The translations under genes were made by a program, and so were the position numbers. This document shows positions 23,971-34,438 of a DNA stretch of 64,000 nucleotides, piece after piece. The first letter of the stretch is position 1; each line of letters begins with the position of its first letter. Below the pieces are notes generated by a model. That model was not told where the DNA came from. It ran no database searches and saw only the letters and a list, made by a program, of their open reading frames with translations. This DNA comes from Lepiota brunneoincarnata (Eukaryota; Basidiomycota; Agaricomycetes; Agaricales; Agaricaceae): NCBI GenBank assembly GCA_023014365.1, contig JAEBUN010000013.1, positions 682,001 through 746,000 on the forward strand. Direction: 5' to 3'.

Positions 23971-24280
23971 AATGAGCGACACTACCTCCTGAAAAGTCTT
24001 GATCGCCTTCTCGAGGTTTCCAGGCGCCCCTGGACGCTCAAATTCTTTATGGAAGGTAAGTCCCATCCCAGCAAGTTTCCTCGCCCCTTCTAAATCTGGA
24101 AAATTCATGTCATACCGATTTTATTCGAGTGCAGGGATAACATGCGCCATCGTATTTGTTGTGTTCACCAACTGAGCCAGACAAGACAATTAGTTCTGTG
24201 GAGAGCAAATTCGGGGAAGGAATTGCGGTACCTTGGACCAATCTGACCATGGGTGAGTAGACGGTTAGCGGGGATGGAGG
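23971..24280 (-). pseudogene. Copied 5' fragment of TPR-CHAT 2
   Basis: This is a direct repeat of 22033-22343, containing the upstream flank, the start-codon region (MAHVIPALE) and the first TPR codons, then ending abruptly. No CHAT domain or later repeats follow, so it cannot make the full protein. With copy 1 it brackets the P-loop kinase gene, suggesting a segmental duplication followed by deletion or unequal exchange. Confidence 0.85.
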
Positions 24281-24349
24281 TAGGGGGCAAGCATCTGGTT
24301 GGCGTTCTGGCTGTGTAATACTGTAGCGGAGCATCGACTCGGATAGAGT

Positions 24350-24560
24350 GGGGGATCAATAAATATTTATTGATTCCCACCTTGAGATATGTTTTATTTT
24401 TGTTCAACTACTATTTAACCGAACATGCCGAAATGATCATATCACACCATGATATCATTACTTCGTTTTAAAGGAAGTCGGGGATTGAAAAGGGAGTGAG
24501 GTGTGTCGCTCTTATGTCAGTGCAAGCCAAAATAAATATCACGTGTGGAGATATGGAGTT
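24350..24560. mobile_element. Degraded relative of the 4760-5537 MITE
   Basis: Two stretches resemble the MITE: ATAAATATTTATTGATTCCC with CCTTGAGATATG near 24357, and AAATAAATATCACGTGTGGA with GATATGGAGTTGACAA near 24531, matching its interior near 5008. The termini are not recognisable, so this is a decayed and truncated copy. Confidence 0.5.
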
Positions 24561-26280
24561 GACAAGAGGCTGCGGAAGCGCGGCTTAGACCAAGGCAGTT
24601 TGGGTTGTGACACAAGATTGGTTAGCAGAAGTCACATTGGGGGTAGTCACTATCATAGTTGATATTGGTAGATAGACATGGATGGCTGCCCAGGCCCTCG
24701 TAGAACCCAGATCACGTTTACCTGCCACCACAGCAAACTGATGACTCTATTACAAATTCACAGAGGCAGCCCCTGAACGTACAGCAGGCATAGAGGACAT
24801 AACCTAGGTATCAGGTTTGGTATGATTGGCACGGAGTGTCGAGATATCTCTTGTAACAGTGCTCTCCGAGAACTTGCAACCAGCGATTCGAAGATTGAGG
24901 ATTAAACGAGTGCCCTGATGACCCCCTCTCGGATGATAGCACAACCCTTTGCGTGAGTAATTCACGTTCTATACTATGAGAAATTGAAGGTATATTCCAC
25001 AACACGTCCGACGCGTCGCATGCCCTCCACTAAATTTCAAATTACATCGTGGCTACAGGAGCGCCAAGATCTCGCAAGTCGCGACGCGATCATAAATTTC
25101 TAAACGGATTGCATCCGGTAAAATGAGCATGATAGTGACAGCCCTTATGAGGCCCCAATTTGTACGATTAGTCGGAGCTCACCATCAGATACGAGCCACA
25201 AATTGGATTATCTGTTGGAGAGATAAGCTGGATGGGGAGTGAGAAGGGGTCGAAGTAGCGGGTGTGCGGCGGAGTTGCGTACTTCTAGGGTACTGGTCAT
25301 GTACCACCGTGGCACGCCCTCAGATCGACTGGGACCCAACTCCCAAGTCCGACCCTCAGTCAGTCGGGCTAACATTTCCCAACAACTCGTTGGGTCAGGT
25401 GCACGGGTGTTTACATACGTATGGGTTGAAGGGACCAACCCTGATCGATTGATGTGCCAGTTGGGTTGTTCGACCGACATCATGCCCCTAAATTCAGTGG
25501 ATTGCCCGAAAAATTCGTGCATTCGCAAACCCAGTTACTAATACTTGTTAGAGGTTGGAAAAATTCCGGGTGCGCGCACCCTGGTCAGTCTGAGTATAAA
25601 ATGAGTCTCAAGTGCGTTACGGCCAAATCTACACCGCATGTGAAAAAGTTTCAAGAATCTACGTCAATACCGAGGGTCCGAGCTTATCTGCCTGAAGTTA
25701 TCGATACACCAATGCACCGTTCATCTACCCCGGTAACAGCCCTACTCTCCCCTAATGCCCTCCGACTCCCGTCTGTCTGGTATTTCGGAGATAGCCTCAG
25801 GCAGGTTTTCGGGCCCTCAGGGCGGGCTTCCAGTTTGGAATCTGTCCAAAAATGTAGCCAACCTTTGTGGGGTTATTCAGCGGGGCCTCTGACACTTCAC
25901 GGGGAATTGGACCAAGCGTATCCTGATTCCTACACCGTCTCACAGTGTCTCAGCCACGTTTGATTAGCCAGGATCTTTTTGGACCCACCAGTGGATAGTA
26001 TATATGTGATAAGATATTCAGCTGCTTTCAACACAACGCCCTCTTTTCTCTTCCAAAATCTGTACCCAACAACCTGTGCAACCCATTGGCATGCCAATTT
26101 GACAACTAAGCCCAAAAGGTACTTGTGTATGGATCAACCTTGCCCATGTCCGTTGATTGGAATTCCACCAGTCGGATCACCTCTCACACGTTCGAAGGAT
26201 GAAACTCACATCTGACCAGCCATCGAGTATGGACTGATTTATCTCTGTTCCGAGTCGTTTTCGCTGATGATGTAATGAAG
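24561..26280. other. intergenic region
   Basis: I see no gene, RNA gene or recognisable mobile element in this 1.7-kb stretch. Confidence 0.5.
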
Positions 26281-26309
26281 GACCATGCAGGGCCACCCCA
26301 GCACCACGC

Positions 26310-26648
26310 ATGGCCAGCCCAGCACCGACCAGGATCACCCCGGCACCAACCAGGATCTCTCAAGCACAGGTCAGGGCTGCCAGGTTAGCCAAGGCAGAAC
26401 GGGCCAGGAATATCAGGGCACAGGCCAGGCAACGGGCGTTGGCCATTGATGCACGGGCCAGGAATGACAGGGCGCGGGCCAGGGAGCAGGTGTTGGCCAC
26501 TGCAGCACAGCCCAGGAAACAGGAACAGGCCTTGAGAGCCGCAGCACCAGCCAGGACCACCACACCACCAACCAGTGTAATGATAAATGATGTGAAATAT
26601 TTCATAGAGGGTGACATAAGTATTGTTACTATTGTATATGATGAATAG
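26310..26648 (+). CDS. Ala/Arg-rich repetitive ORF, possible gag relic
   Basis: This 112-residue frame is rich in Ala, Arg and Gln. It contains an imperfect 18-residue repeat (54 bp, copies starting at 26401 and 26455) beginning RARNxRA. The composition recalls charged N-termini of transposon gag-like proteins, but no domain was recognised. The AT-rich transposon-like DNA that follows makes a transposon origin more likely than a host gene. Confidence 0.25.
   Translation: MASPAPTRITPAPTRISQAQVRAARLAKAERARNIRAQARQRALAIDARARNDRARAREQVLATAAQPRKQEQALRAAAPARTTTPPTSVMINDVKYFIEGDISIVTIVYDE
26401..26508 (+). repeat. 54-bp imperfect tandem repeat
   Basis: Two adjacent 54-bp units begin GGGCCAGGAAT and encode the repeated 18-residue Ala/Arg segment. 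Confidence 0.7.
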
Positions 26649-26649
26649 A

Positions 26650-27765
26650 TTGTACAAATATTTTCATGCTGCATTTGTGTGTATTGTGTATTGCATTTCA
26701 CCACAAACACCTGAGACCTGCCACATTTGGTCCTATGGACAGGAGGTACAAAAGAATAGTTATAAGAATCTATTTTGTTTGTATAATCAATATGCATTAC
26801 AAACTTTAGAACTGAGCCTGCATGTTACATGGATTAGGCATGTTATCTGGGTAAGGGATCATCACTTATGTAGTGGTGATACCTCTTACTCTCTACAGGT
26901 GTCTATACAGACTTATTCCTGAGATATTCAGAGGCCAACTTGTGAATGCAAACACTAGTGATAGCTGGGAGAGCAAAGGCAAGTGTATAGAATGAACTAC
27001 ACTGTACTGGAGTACATAGGTAGTTCTACTTGGCTTATATAAATATTTACAGTGGCTGTGCTACTGCTATATTTGGGAGATACTAGATAATTGGGGAAGG
27101 TTCTGATAACATTAGGTCCTTCTTATGAGTTGTCTCTGTACAACTCAGCATTCTCTGAATATATTATGGTAGGCATCATCATTGTAGTCAAAGTCTTGAG
27201 TTTCATCTTTGTAGGTAGGAGATGGAGATGTAGGTTTGTTCTTTTCAGGTAAAGGGGTTAGATATTCAAGGGTGTCATTGTATATAGTGTTGGTAGGATA
27301 GCCTCAATTGTCAGGTGATGGAGAGGAGGGATGTAGGATTGGAGAATAGGGTGGTTGATCAGGAGTAAATGAATGTGTAGATCCTTGTTTGAGTTGGTGT
27401 TGGTATTGTTGATGAATGTCATTGTATTGTTCCCATCATAAGTCTTGCTGACTGGGAGAGTCATTTCCTGGATATTGTTGTCAGTATAATTGATCTCAGT
27501 GTAATGTGTCTTTGTAGGCTATTTGAGTAGCTTCTTCTTCACTCATACTAAATCTCACCAATGGGTTTGTCACACATGTTGGACTCAGTGACTGGGTTAT
27601 AGTAGGAGAGGAGGGTGTCTGGTCAGGTATCAATGTGTCAAGGTCAATAATTTGGATCAAGGTGTGGGTAAGTGTAAGGGCAACCTAGTTGCTGCATTGT
27701 GTCAGCTGAGCAGGGAGAAACCTTAGTATCATTTCCGGACTTCTACCAAGTACATACCTGAGCAG
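26650..27765. other. AT-rich, CpG-poor transposon-like DNA
   Basis: No gene is supported. Composition resembles the adjacent minus-strand chromovirus fragment, so it may hold that element's 3' LTR and flanking repeats, but I found no defined termini. Confidence 0.4.
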
Positions 27766-27799
27766 GGAGAAACCTTAGAGAATTGAGTAAGGTTTCTCC
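27766..27799. repeat. Perfect 12-bp hairpin
   Basis: GGAGAAACCTTA at 27766-27777 is followed by a 10-nt loop and its exact reverse complement at 27788-27799. A further copy of GAGCAGGGAGAAACCTTAG begins near 27709. It may mark an element end or a folded RNA structure. Confidence 0.7.
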
Positions 27800-27878
27800 G
27801 AGCTCACCTACACTACTTATACTACCTGCCATGAGGTCCAAGTTGAGTAATCTACTCTACATAAATGGCCGTGAGGTG

Positions 27879-29510
27879 TCAGGGGTGCCTAAAGTAAGGA
27901 TAGTTGGGAATGGGCTTGGGATAGGGTTGTGCACACCAGTGAGGGTTCGCATCTGCATTGGAGAGGTGTAGGAGGGAACTCTGAGTGCTGAGGTGCTGGG
28001 GGACCAATTTCCAGGCCCAGGGAGGCTGGAAATCAGATTTCCGAGTGCAGGAGGGCTGGGAGTCAAATTTCCGAGTATTGGGAGGCTGGGAATTGCATTT
28101 CTGAGTGCAGGGAGGTTGGGGGTTAGATTTCTGAAGGTAGGGAGTCTGGGGATCAGAATTCCGAATTTGTGGTTGTGGGCAATGACCCAGAGTTCCCCTT
28201 ACACCTACCCCTTTTTCAGGGTTGTGATGACTTGGCACAATGGTCAGATTGAGGGCACGGAAGGGGATTGAGCTAAATGCAAGACTCCTGATCTGTCTTG
28301 GAGCTCCTGGGTGTTGTTGATAGAATTCCATTATGCAGTTGGGGGCATGGATGTCCTCAGCCGATTCCCAGGCGTTTTCTTCAATCCCAAAGTCCTTCCA
28401 TTTCACTAGGAACTGGAGTCTCCTCTGGTGGATATGGCTATCCAGGATATCCTCAACTTCCCACTCTTCTTCATCCTCAATGATGATGGGTGCTGGTGGT
28501 GGTTTGGGCTGGTGTCTGGGAATGGGGTCCATGGGAGTGAGTGTGAGCTTTACCACATTGAAGACTGGATGGAGGTGTCTCATGGATTTTGGTAGCTTCA
28601 GTTGGTACGTGTTGGAGCTGACCTGTTTGTCAATTGTGTAAGGTTCTAACTGGCAATGTGAGAGTTTCTTGGATGGCTGTGTGGTTTGTATGTCCAATGC
28701 ATCCAGGAAAACTTTGTCTCCAGGCTTGAACTCCAGAGTTGGGGTTTGCCATTGGTTGTAGTACCTTGCCATATCATCTTTAGACTTTGTGAGTGCTGAC
28801 CTTGCCTCTTCCAATGCTTACTCCATCTGGGATTTGAACTCGTTGACTGTTTCCAGCCAAGACAGTGGCTGGCAGGGTTCAAACCCCATTCTCAGGTTTA
28901 GGCTGGTGTCTAGGACAAGTGGTGAGTGTTGGGTGGAGGTATGGATGTGCTTGTTGTGCTGAAATTCTGCTAGGGGGAGGAGGTCATGCCAATCGTTCTG
29001 TTGCTCATTGACAAAAATCTGGAGGTATTGGTCTAATTCCTGGTTGACCCATTCTGTCTGCCCATCCGACTGGGGGTGCCATACTGTAGAGAATGCACTT
29101 TTGATTCCAAGTAAGTGGTACAGTTCCCTGGTAAATGATGCAATGAACTGAGGACCTCAATCCAAGACCACTTGATGTGGAAGTCCATGTAGTTTCCATA
29201 CATAATGGAGAAATAGCCATGCTGCTCCATCTGCTGTAAGAGTAGTGTGTGTTGGGATGAAGTGAGCACATTTGGAGATGGAGTCAACCACAGTCATGAC
29301 AGCATCACACCTGTTGGACTCTGGGAGTTCCACCATAAAGTCTATGCTAATGGTATCCCACCGAGCTTCTGGAATGGGAAGAGGGTGAAGTTCTCTGACA
29401 GGGAGTTTCTGGATTGGTTTTGCATGGAGGCACAGGTTGCATGTAGAAACATACTGACCAATGTAGCAAGACATGTTGTGTTATCAGAACTCTTATCAGA
29501 AGGACAGTTA
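27879..29510 (-). mobile_element. Chromovirus (Gypsy) integrase fragment with chromodomain
   Basis: This is the C-terminal part of a Ty3/Gypsy polyprotein. From 29474 downward are the end of the integrase zinc-binding region (CNLCLHAKP), the catalytic core (SIDFMVELP, then GPQFIASF, then WHPQSDGQTEWVNQ), the C-terminal domain and a chromodomain (EEWEVEDILDSHI, FLVKWKDFG, ENAWESAEDI). In-frame stops lie after VVLD, where an Arg codon is expected, and after KSQME, so it is dead. Reverse transcriptase and gag are absent: the 5' side ends where the LTR at 29556 begins. After the chromodomain the frame continues into a 10-residue tandem-repeat tail ending at 27879. Confidence 0.85.
27990..28170 (-). 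repeat. 30-bp tandem repeats in the chromodomain tail
   Basis: About six imperfect 30-bp units (plus-strand pattern GGAGGCTGGGAATCA and TTTCCGAGTGCAG) encode ten-residue repeats of the form SQPPCTRKxD after the chromodomain. Confidence 0.75.
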
Positions 29511-29947
29511 TTTTTAGCTTACATTCCCATGTCACTACAAAACCATCAGTAGCGTTGATATGCTGATTTCACGCCTATACATGAATTCCGTACTCCGGAA
29601 CAATTCTCTACATAGAATCATTGGCTATATCATTAAAGAACCCTATAGAGGATTGGTACTATGTCCCGTAGTAGCCAGTTCGACTGAACTGAGGATATTC
29701 GAGCCTCGGAAGTGTTCAAACCAGCTTATTATCACTAAGCTTAGTGAACCAAGCTATCAGAACGCTCTCCGGAGGGATTCCGGACTTTACATAGCCTATC
29801 AAGTATACTCCGGTCGCATCAAGGGACCTTATGAGCAGTTTTCTGATGAACTCGGATTTGTTGGAACCTAAAGAATGTACATAGCGGCTGTTGCAGGGGT
29901 ATTACGCCCATAGCGAGCCCAATAATGATGACTGGACCATGGAACAG

Positions 29948-31811
29948 TGAAATGCGGATTACTTTACAAGATTGAAAACGAAGTTCGTTAACAGGTTCGC
30001 TAATTCCGACTTTATAAGTTCGTGGGGGAGAGGTTGTCACAGATCTCCAGAAATATATTCAATTCTAGTGTTTTTAGGGTTTTGGTATGTTATTCTCTTA
30101 GTCTCCAACTAGACAGACAGTTGTTCTATCTGAATACAATGGGAACTTTGACGGTCGTTACTATATAATATGTTAACTAATATCTTCATGATTTGATAAG
30201 TCAGGCAAAACGCAAGCTTTTGCAATCAGTGAACCTCCATAGACCTAGCAGACAATGTGTTCTAGCGGGCCCTAGCGTACTACGTCCTTTTCTCTTGACA
30301 ATACTGTAAATTTACACTACCCAGCGAGACAGGCTTTTGACAAGCTCCTGCAGTAAGTGTCTTTAAGCTAGTAGGCCTAGCGGACGGCATTATCTAATGG
30401 GCCCTAGCGCACTACAGCTTCTGAACAAGGCAATGAAACTTTTATACTACTCAGCGAGACAGGCTGCTAGCGAGCTCCTGCAGTAAGTATCTTTAGACTA
30501 GATAGACCTAGTGGACAGCGTTTTCAACGGGCCCTAGCGTACTATGTTTGCTTCTCAATTAAACAGCTCTACAATTCAATGGTATACTTCTGAGGCAAGG
30601 CCTCTAAGAGGAACCCAAAGAAACGGAAGTTAGTGAACTTTCTACTTAAGAACAGAAGAGGCGTAGCAACTCGTATTCAGTTCTCAAGTCAAGCAGAAGG
30701 GTCTGTCAATATCTCAATCGTTTCACAGGGTCTGGTTTTAAAGAGTATAACTCTTTAAGTCTCTGGTGGTCTTATGACCGAAGAAAATCGCGTAAAATTG
30801 CTTTATATTCCTATCCTAATTGACCATACAATCAGGGGGGGAAATAGGCAAGCAGTTTCTTCCCTCCCATGTAATTTACAGACGAGTTTTTATAACAATA
30901 TACAATTAACTTATGGGTATACCTGAAACAAGCCTTCAGCTTCATCATTTTATTGTCCCCTCATCATTTAGGAGCATCATTCTAGGAGTTCCGATATCAG
31001 CGACATCAATTTGCTCTCAGGGACTTGCTCCCTAGGTGCCTGGCTATTTATATCACAGCCAGCCAGGTTAGCGAGTTTCCTCGCTAACGTTTATCTATTG
31101 GTTTTTATTTTATTCTCAGACTCTCCACACCTGAGCTTTTCAACCCTAATGTTCTAAAGTCCACTTCCATAGTCTTCAGGTAGTAGACTAACACTAGAAT
31201 TAATTAGCTTATTCTATTCTTATCAATCTTCATTTTCTAGTTCATCATTTCTGATCTCTTTTTGTTTCTATGAGGGGGCATCCTTCCCTGAGTACCCTCT
31301 GGGATACCCCCATTCGATCCCTTAGGTTTCAATATCATCAGAACCGTTTCAAGGGGACATTCTTGTCAGGGCATTCAGCTAATCCCTACATTCTTTTGTC
31401 AAGATTCACTCCTGGACCTGTTATTATGACTAGGTACCATCTGGATGACATAGGTGTTGCGACTCGTCCACTTTCTAGGGCAGAGGCGAAGAAATGGGTC
31501 TTTTTGTGCAGTCATGAGTATCTTAACTAATATCTTAGTTAACACGGTATCGGATACAATGCTCGGGTACATTCATACCAGAGTCATTCTTCCATAGCCT
31601 TGTCACCCATAAGTTAGTTAACATCACTTTTACTTGTCTGGGTGTTCTGGTTCTGTTTCTGAGATGTCCGCCTTCACATATTTTAGATAGTATTCTAAAT
31701 CTCTTGCACCCAGTGTCTGACCATGGCCATACACTGATATTATTCAGTAACGGAGAGTTAGTTACTTTATTAGCTAGTGATTTCACAAATGAAATGATTT
31801 TGTGGTGCAAC
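29948..31811. mobile_element. 1.86-kb insertion within LTR copy A
   Basis: This segment is absent from LTR B. It is flanked by AACAG (29943-29947) and AACGG (31812-31816). One of these units plus the flanks rebuilds the uninterrupted sequence of copy B once CpG decay is allowed for, so a 5-bp target duplication is plausible. It has no coding capacity that I recognise and contains a 131-bp tandem repeat. Confidence 0.55.
30241..30620 (+). repeat. Tandem repeat, about 131-bp period
   Basis: Units start at 30241, 30373 and 30504 (AGACCTAGCAGACAATG and variants). Each has a GGGCCCTAGCGTACTA block, and the first two also carry a CAGCGAGACAGGCT plus CTCCTGCAGTAAGT block. The third unit is partial. 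Confidence 0.8.
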
Positions 31812-32339
31812 AACGGAACGTCCAATGTTTGGGAGGCGACACCCGATGCCCAAAACCCTAGACATATCAAAGACTCATAATTAACGAGTGCTTTGTGGGT
31901 CCCGGCACCTTGGCATACTGCCTGACTGAGATTAATTACAATGGATCAAGGGATTGTACATACGCCATACATTCCAATCATAATTGATCCGGAGGCTTAA
32001 CGTGCTCACATGAATGCAGAATAATGCAGACGAGCATGGAACACGTCTGGCTGGATTGCCATTTGTCAATCAGAGAAAAACCCATAACCCAAGGCAAGGT
32101 AGAAATGCTGCCGAACCTTCCAAAATATTCTGCAGTACCTGTAACAATTAAGCTTATTGTTTTCTATTTCATATTTACTATCTCTCGCATGTATCTAAAC
32201 AATATAAATATGGTCGCGCTTGTTCATGGAGAAGCAAGAGGTCTCACCCCCACTTCCACATGCAAGTCTGCGAGCTGTGATCAAGAATGGTTTCAGAGGA
32301 CTATTTAGTGTGCATCGTTAAGTGTGATGTCTTCAGTCA

Positions 32340-32462
32340 TCGACCAACCCAGAGACAGAGACAGAGAACAGAGTCCAGAGTTTAGAGTTCCAGAGTGCTA
32401 GAGACAGAGACAGAGACAGAGAACAGAGTTCAGAGACCAGAGACCAGAGACTAGAGACCCTG
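32340..32462 (+). repeat. CAGAGA-rich simple repeat in LTR A
   Basis: This is a purine-rich run of CAGAGA and close variants. The equivalent repeat is also present in LTR B (near 52435-52470) and LTR C (near 56460-56575). Confidence 0.8.
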
Positions 32463-32724
32463 CGCTTTGAATTGACAGGGATTGTCCTTTCACTGTTGCA
32501 CCGTACAGCTAAGATAACTTCAAGGGCTGTTTGTTAACCTCTAAAAACACTATTCTCTTGAATTTCACTGTCAGAACGCACCCCCAGAACACCCTAAAAG
32601 ATGAAACTGTTCATTATCTATCTCATACTACTTGTATTAACTTAAGCTTATCGAATTTCGACTAAGCTTAGTGAGAACAAGCCATTTATCTATATTAAAA
32701 CCCACGAACGTTTCCACCTTTTCA

Positions 32725-33142
32725 TCGCCAATGCGAGAAGGCCCGCGCCAAAGCTGCTTCGGACCTGACCACCTCTAGGAAACCTGGAGGTAACCCATCC
32801 CCTTCCACCTCGACCAACCCGCAACCTGCCGCCAAGCCTGCCAATAATAACAGAGGCAGCACCCCCAACAACAACTTCAAGGGCAATCTGCCCAATCCGC
32901 CCACCGGTCAGAAATTGGCCCCGCCCAAATCCGACCTTACTAGTAAACTTGGTAAGGATGGTAAATTAACCCCCGAGGAACGTCAACAACGTTTCGACAA
33001 TAACCTCTGCCTTGTCTGTGCAGATCCCAATCACAGGGCTGCCAACTGCGACAAGAAGAAATTCCCTGATGCCAAGGCTAAAGGCCGACAGGCTCAGCTC
33101 CCCAAGACAGACACGCCGACTCTCCCAAGCTTGGAAAAATAG
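32725..33142 (+). pseudogene. gag: gag C-terminus with zinc knuckle (element E)
   Basis: This is the truncated end of the capsid/nucleocapsid protein. A basic Pro/Asn-rich linker is followed by one CCHC knuckle (CLVCADPNHRAANC), ending at TAG 33140-33142. The upstream part of gag, present in element D, is missing because LTR copy A abuts here. The pol frame continues at -1. Confidence 0.8.
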
Positions 33143-34179
33143 TCGGTGGTCCTCAGGCCTCTGCACAGACTGAGGATCGCATTGAACTCTGCTGTGCTCC
33201 AGAGAGTTTCCGTCTCAATGCGTCCGCTCTTTCTGACCCAAACTCTTTTCACATTACATTAACTTCTCCTTTAGTTACTTCTTTATCTTCTGTTTCCGCT
33301 TCCATACTCTCCGCTTTGGACCCGCTTTCTACAACGGACAATGTAGTTAGTTCTGATTTCTCTTCTCTTTCTCCTTTCAAAGCTCTTGTTGATAGTGGTT
33401 CTACTCACTGTTTTGTGGACTCATCTTTTGTTCATTCTCATAGTATTCCAACCTCGTCCATCCCGGCTATTGAACTTCGGTTATTTGATGGGACCTCAAA
33501 TGCCTACATTACGGAGCTTGTGCAACTGCCTGTATCCTTCCCCTCTGGTGAATCTATCATTTTGGACACTTATGTCACCTGGCTCGACTCTTCCTGTTCT
33601 GTGGTCTTAGGACATAACTGGCTCACCCGCTACAATCCGTTGATTGACTGGGCTTTGGGCAGTATCACTTTCTGGCCATCCCTACTCGAGAATCCTGCTT
33701 CTGTCTCTACCTGCATCGCACCCGCATCGGCCCTGCCTATGGCCACCCCTGACAATCCTGACCTAGGTTCACCACCCCTGTCTGGGACCTCGTCCCAATC
33801 TGTCCCCATCGTGAAACCGCACATCTTCCTGATAAATGCCCCTGCCTTTATCTGCGCTGCCAAGCTCCCTGGCTCCCAACAATTCTGAATCAATCTCTCC
33901 GCCGCCACCGCATTGGCTACATCCTCTTCTGTCTCTGAAGACCTGGCTGACCTCTTGTCCATCCCCAAGGAATACCACGAGTTCGCTGATGTTTTCAGTA
34001 AATTGCATGCTGACACACTCGCTCCACACTGCCCTTACAACCTCCAGATTAACCTAGAGGATGGCGGTCAGCCTCTGGTCGGTACCATTTATTCCCTTTC
34101 ACAATTAGAGCTTGGAGCTCTATGTGATTTTATTGACGAACATTTATCCATTGGTTTCATTCACCCTTCCACTTCTCCT
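33143..34179 (+). pseudogene. pol: Protease and start of RT (element E)
   Basis: This contains the retropepsin-like domain (ALVDSGSTHCFVD, then SVVLGHNWLTRYNPLIDW) and the linker into reverse transcriptase (EYHEFADVFSK). A TGA at 33886-33888 sits where element D reads CGA (Arg), a CpG to TpG nonsense change. The frame is interrupted at 34180 by the LINE insertion and resumes at 36529. Confidence 0.85.
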
Positions 34180-34438
34180 TTTTTTTTTTTTTTTTTTGTA
34201 GTCAATGATTTATATACCAGGGCCCGGTAGCAGTCCGGTCCCCCAGAGTGTATCTAATACATAGCACCTCAACGGAAGCATTTAAACTACCTACTAGACT
34301 GATAGCAGAGGGGATTTGGGGGGGTAAGCGCAGTCGAAAGGGAGTGGTGCAAGCAAGGAGAAAAAACCTTGAGGGTAACAAACTCGTACATAATGGGCAT
34401 GGGGTACCTACCGCACACCAAATATCGCAGCAGTGGGA

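Larger units (their letters stand above)
29556..32724 (+). mobile_element. LTR copy A (C family), with internal insertion
   Basis: It begins TGATATGC and ends CCTTTTCA, the TG...CA form of an LTR, and aligns along both outer parts with the LTRs at 52155-53392 and 55980-56837. It is much longer because of a 1.86-kb segment (29948-31811) absent from the other copies. Features shared with the others are a CACTAAGCTTAGTG palindrome, a CAGAGA-rich simple repeat near 32345-32460 and a promoter-like end TATATTAAAACCCACGAA. It directly abuts the truncated Gypsy gag at 32725 and has no matching target duplication. Confidence 0.75.

Noticed and set aside
29530..29555. CACTACAAAACC as a CACTA transposon end
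   Set aside because: It is a single short match with no partner end; too weak to call.
30241..30620. CRISPR-like array from regular repeats
   Set aside because: The units are about 131 bp, fully repeated rather than repeat-spacer, and lie in fungal LTR DNA.
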